NCBI GenBank assembly: GCA_005800465.1
Contig: SYFI01000035.1
Coordinates: forward strand, 1-6,115
From: Actinomycetota bacterium
GTDB lineage: Bacteria > Actinomycetota > Thermoleophilia > Miltoncostaeales > Miltoncostaeaceae
Direction of reading: 5' to 3'
Length of the DNA: 6,115 nucleotides
Part shown: one piece after another, positions 5,330-6,115 of the stretch
How the letters are laid out: every line of letters starts with the position of its first letter
How positions within the stretch are numbered: position 1 is the first letter of the stretch
Notes under the pieces: model-generated
What the model was told of the DNA's origin: nothing
Databases searched by the model: none
Seen by the model: the letters and a program-made list of their open reading frames with translations, nothing else
Program-made: the position numbers and the translations under genes

Positions 5330-6115
5330 GGCTTCGTACCCGCGAGATGTACTTCCTTGTTCCCGGCCTGCTGCTGGGAATGCTCGGCCTGGCCGCCGCG
5401 GCATCGGCGCGCACCGACACCCTGCAGGTGGGTCCGTGGCAGACCTCTCTGGGCGTGGTCATGGTGTTTGTGGTGATGCACGCGGTGCTGCGCCTTCGTG
5501 CGCCGTATTCAGATCCGTATCTGGTGCCCATCATGGCGGCGCTCACAGGAATCGGACTGGCAGAGCTCTACCGCATCGATCCGGCGCTGGCCGGCGAGCA
5601 GGCGCTGTGGATGACCCTCGGCGGCATCGTGTTCTGCGCGATCATCGTGTTTCTTCCCGATCAGCGGGTACTGGAGCGTTACCGCTACGTGATCGGCCTC
5701 ACGGCCGTGGGCCTGCTGGTGGCCACCATGGTGTTCGGCACCACCGTCAACGGATCCCGCCTGTGGATCTCGGTGGGCGGTAGCCAGCGCGTGCAGCTTG
5801 GAGAGCTGGCCAAGGTGCTGGTGGTCATCTTCCTGGCGGGGTACCTGCGGGAGAAGCGCGAGGTGCTGGCCATTCCCACCGAGCGCAGGTTTGGCATGAA
5901 CCTGCCGGCCTTCCGTCACATGGCACCCATCCTGCTCTTCTGGGGGCTGGCGTTAGTGGTGGTGGTTGCGCTGAACGACTTCGGTACCGCGCTGCTGTTC
6001 TTCGGCGTGTTTCTGGCCATGCTGTACCTGGCCACGGGGCGTGCGCTCTACGTGGGTTTGGGCATTGGCATGTTTGTGGCGGGGTCGTTATTCATCTGGG
6101 CGACCGTGCCCAGAC
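5326..6115 (+). CDS. rodA: SEDS peptidoglycan glycosyltransferase, RodA/FtsW type (3' end outside window)
   Basis: The first 263 codons of a polytopic membrane protein; the frame is open to the window edge, so the C-terminal part is missing. SEDS proteins polymerise lipid II into glycan strands together with a class B penicillin-binding protein. Visible family signatures: DPYLVPIMAALTGIGLAELYR (63-83), VNGSRLWISVGGSQRVQLGE (141-160) with the following LAKV, equivalent to the NG-x-x-WI...Q-x-x-E-x-AK loop, and LNDFGTALLFF (216-226), whose Asp218 matches the essential Asp of the DxGT motif in RodA. About nine hydrophobic segments are seen, at roughly 10-28, 41-56, 66-82, 92-110, 119-136, 160-174, 200-215, 219-236 and 240-258. 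The ATG at 5326 overlaps the pstP stop as ATGA; an ATG at 5347 would trim seven residues. The position after pstP matches mycobacterial rodA, which favours RodA over FtsW; sequence alone does not settle that. Confidence 0.92.
   Translation, partial: MRLRTREMYFLVPGLLLGMLGLAAAASARTDTLQVGPWQTSLGVVMVFVVMHAVLRLRAPYSDPYLVPIMAALTGIGLAELYRIDPALAGEQALWMTLGGIVFCAIIVFLPDQRVLERYRYVIGLTAVGLLVATMVFGTTVNGSRLWISVGGSQRVQLGELAKVLVVIFLAGYLREKREVLAIPTERRFGMNLPAFRHMAPILLFWGLALVVVVALNDFGTALLFFGVFLAMLYLATGRALYVGLGIGMFVAGSLFIWATVPR

Noticed and set aside
1..6115. Mobile element, CRISPR array, defence island or other novel accessory system
   Set aside because: No transposase or integrase motifs, direct repeat arrays or att-like repeats were seen; every gene belongs to a known conserved signalling and wall-growth neighbourhood.

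Overview
The window is GC-rich and almost fully coding on the + strand. It carries a compact gene set for Ser/Thr phosphorylation signalling linked to cell-wall growth. In order: a membrane-anchored Ser/Thr protein kinase, a DUF3662+FHA protein (FhaA type), a small membrane FHA protein (FhaB type), two consecutive PP2C-family Ser/Thr phosphatases (PstP type), and the 5' part of a SEDS peptidoglycan polymerase gene (RodA/FtsW type) that runs off the right edge. The first 27 bases hold the 5' end of a tRNA-Leu gene on the - strand, pointing away from the kinase. The fhaA-fhaB-pstP-rodA order with a nearby tRNA-Leu is the arrangement near the origin in Mycobacterium and relatives. The source is therefore very probably an actinomycetote (Actinobacteria). 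The non-standard kinase and the doubled phosphatase suggest a lineage away from the mycobacteria, but the class cannot be fixed from this sequence.

Layout: 1-27 tRNA-Leu (partial, -). 28-163 divergent intergenic region, which must hold the promoters for both directions and ends in a hairpin that displays the kinase Shine-Dalgarno in its loop. 164-1852 kinase. 1849-2640 fhaA. 2641-2688 short gap with a second small hairpin. 2689-3276 fhaB. 3279-4022 first PP2C. 4019-5329 second PP2C with a membrane anchor. 5326-6115 rodA-like gene (3' end missing). Three junctions are ATGA overlaps, one is a 2-base gap and one a 48-base gap, so this is very likely one operon with translational coupling.

How the parts fit (family knowledge plus inference): the kinase phosphorylates threonines on itself and on envelope proteins, the two FHA proteins read phosphothreonine and recruit partners, the two phosphatases reset the signal, and the SEDS polymerase is the wall-building output. 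By comparison with known clusters, a class B penicillin-binding protein and a PASTA-type PknB kinase would be expected just beyond the right edge; they are not in the window.

No mobile element, CRISPR array or defence system is seen. The departures from the textbook cluster are: a leading kinase whose C-terminal half is a multi-pass membrane domain instead of one helix plus PASTA repeats; a tandem soluble/membrane phosphatase pair, the soluble copy carrying an NQD in place of NED; a possible self-binding phosphothreonine motif in the FhaA linker; and a Lys/Ala-rich extracytoplasmic tail on the second phosphatase.
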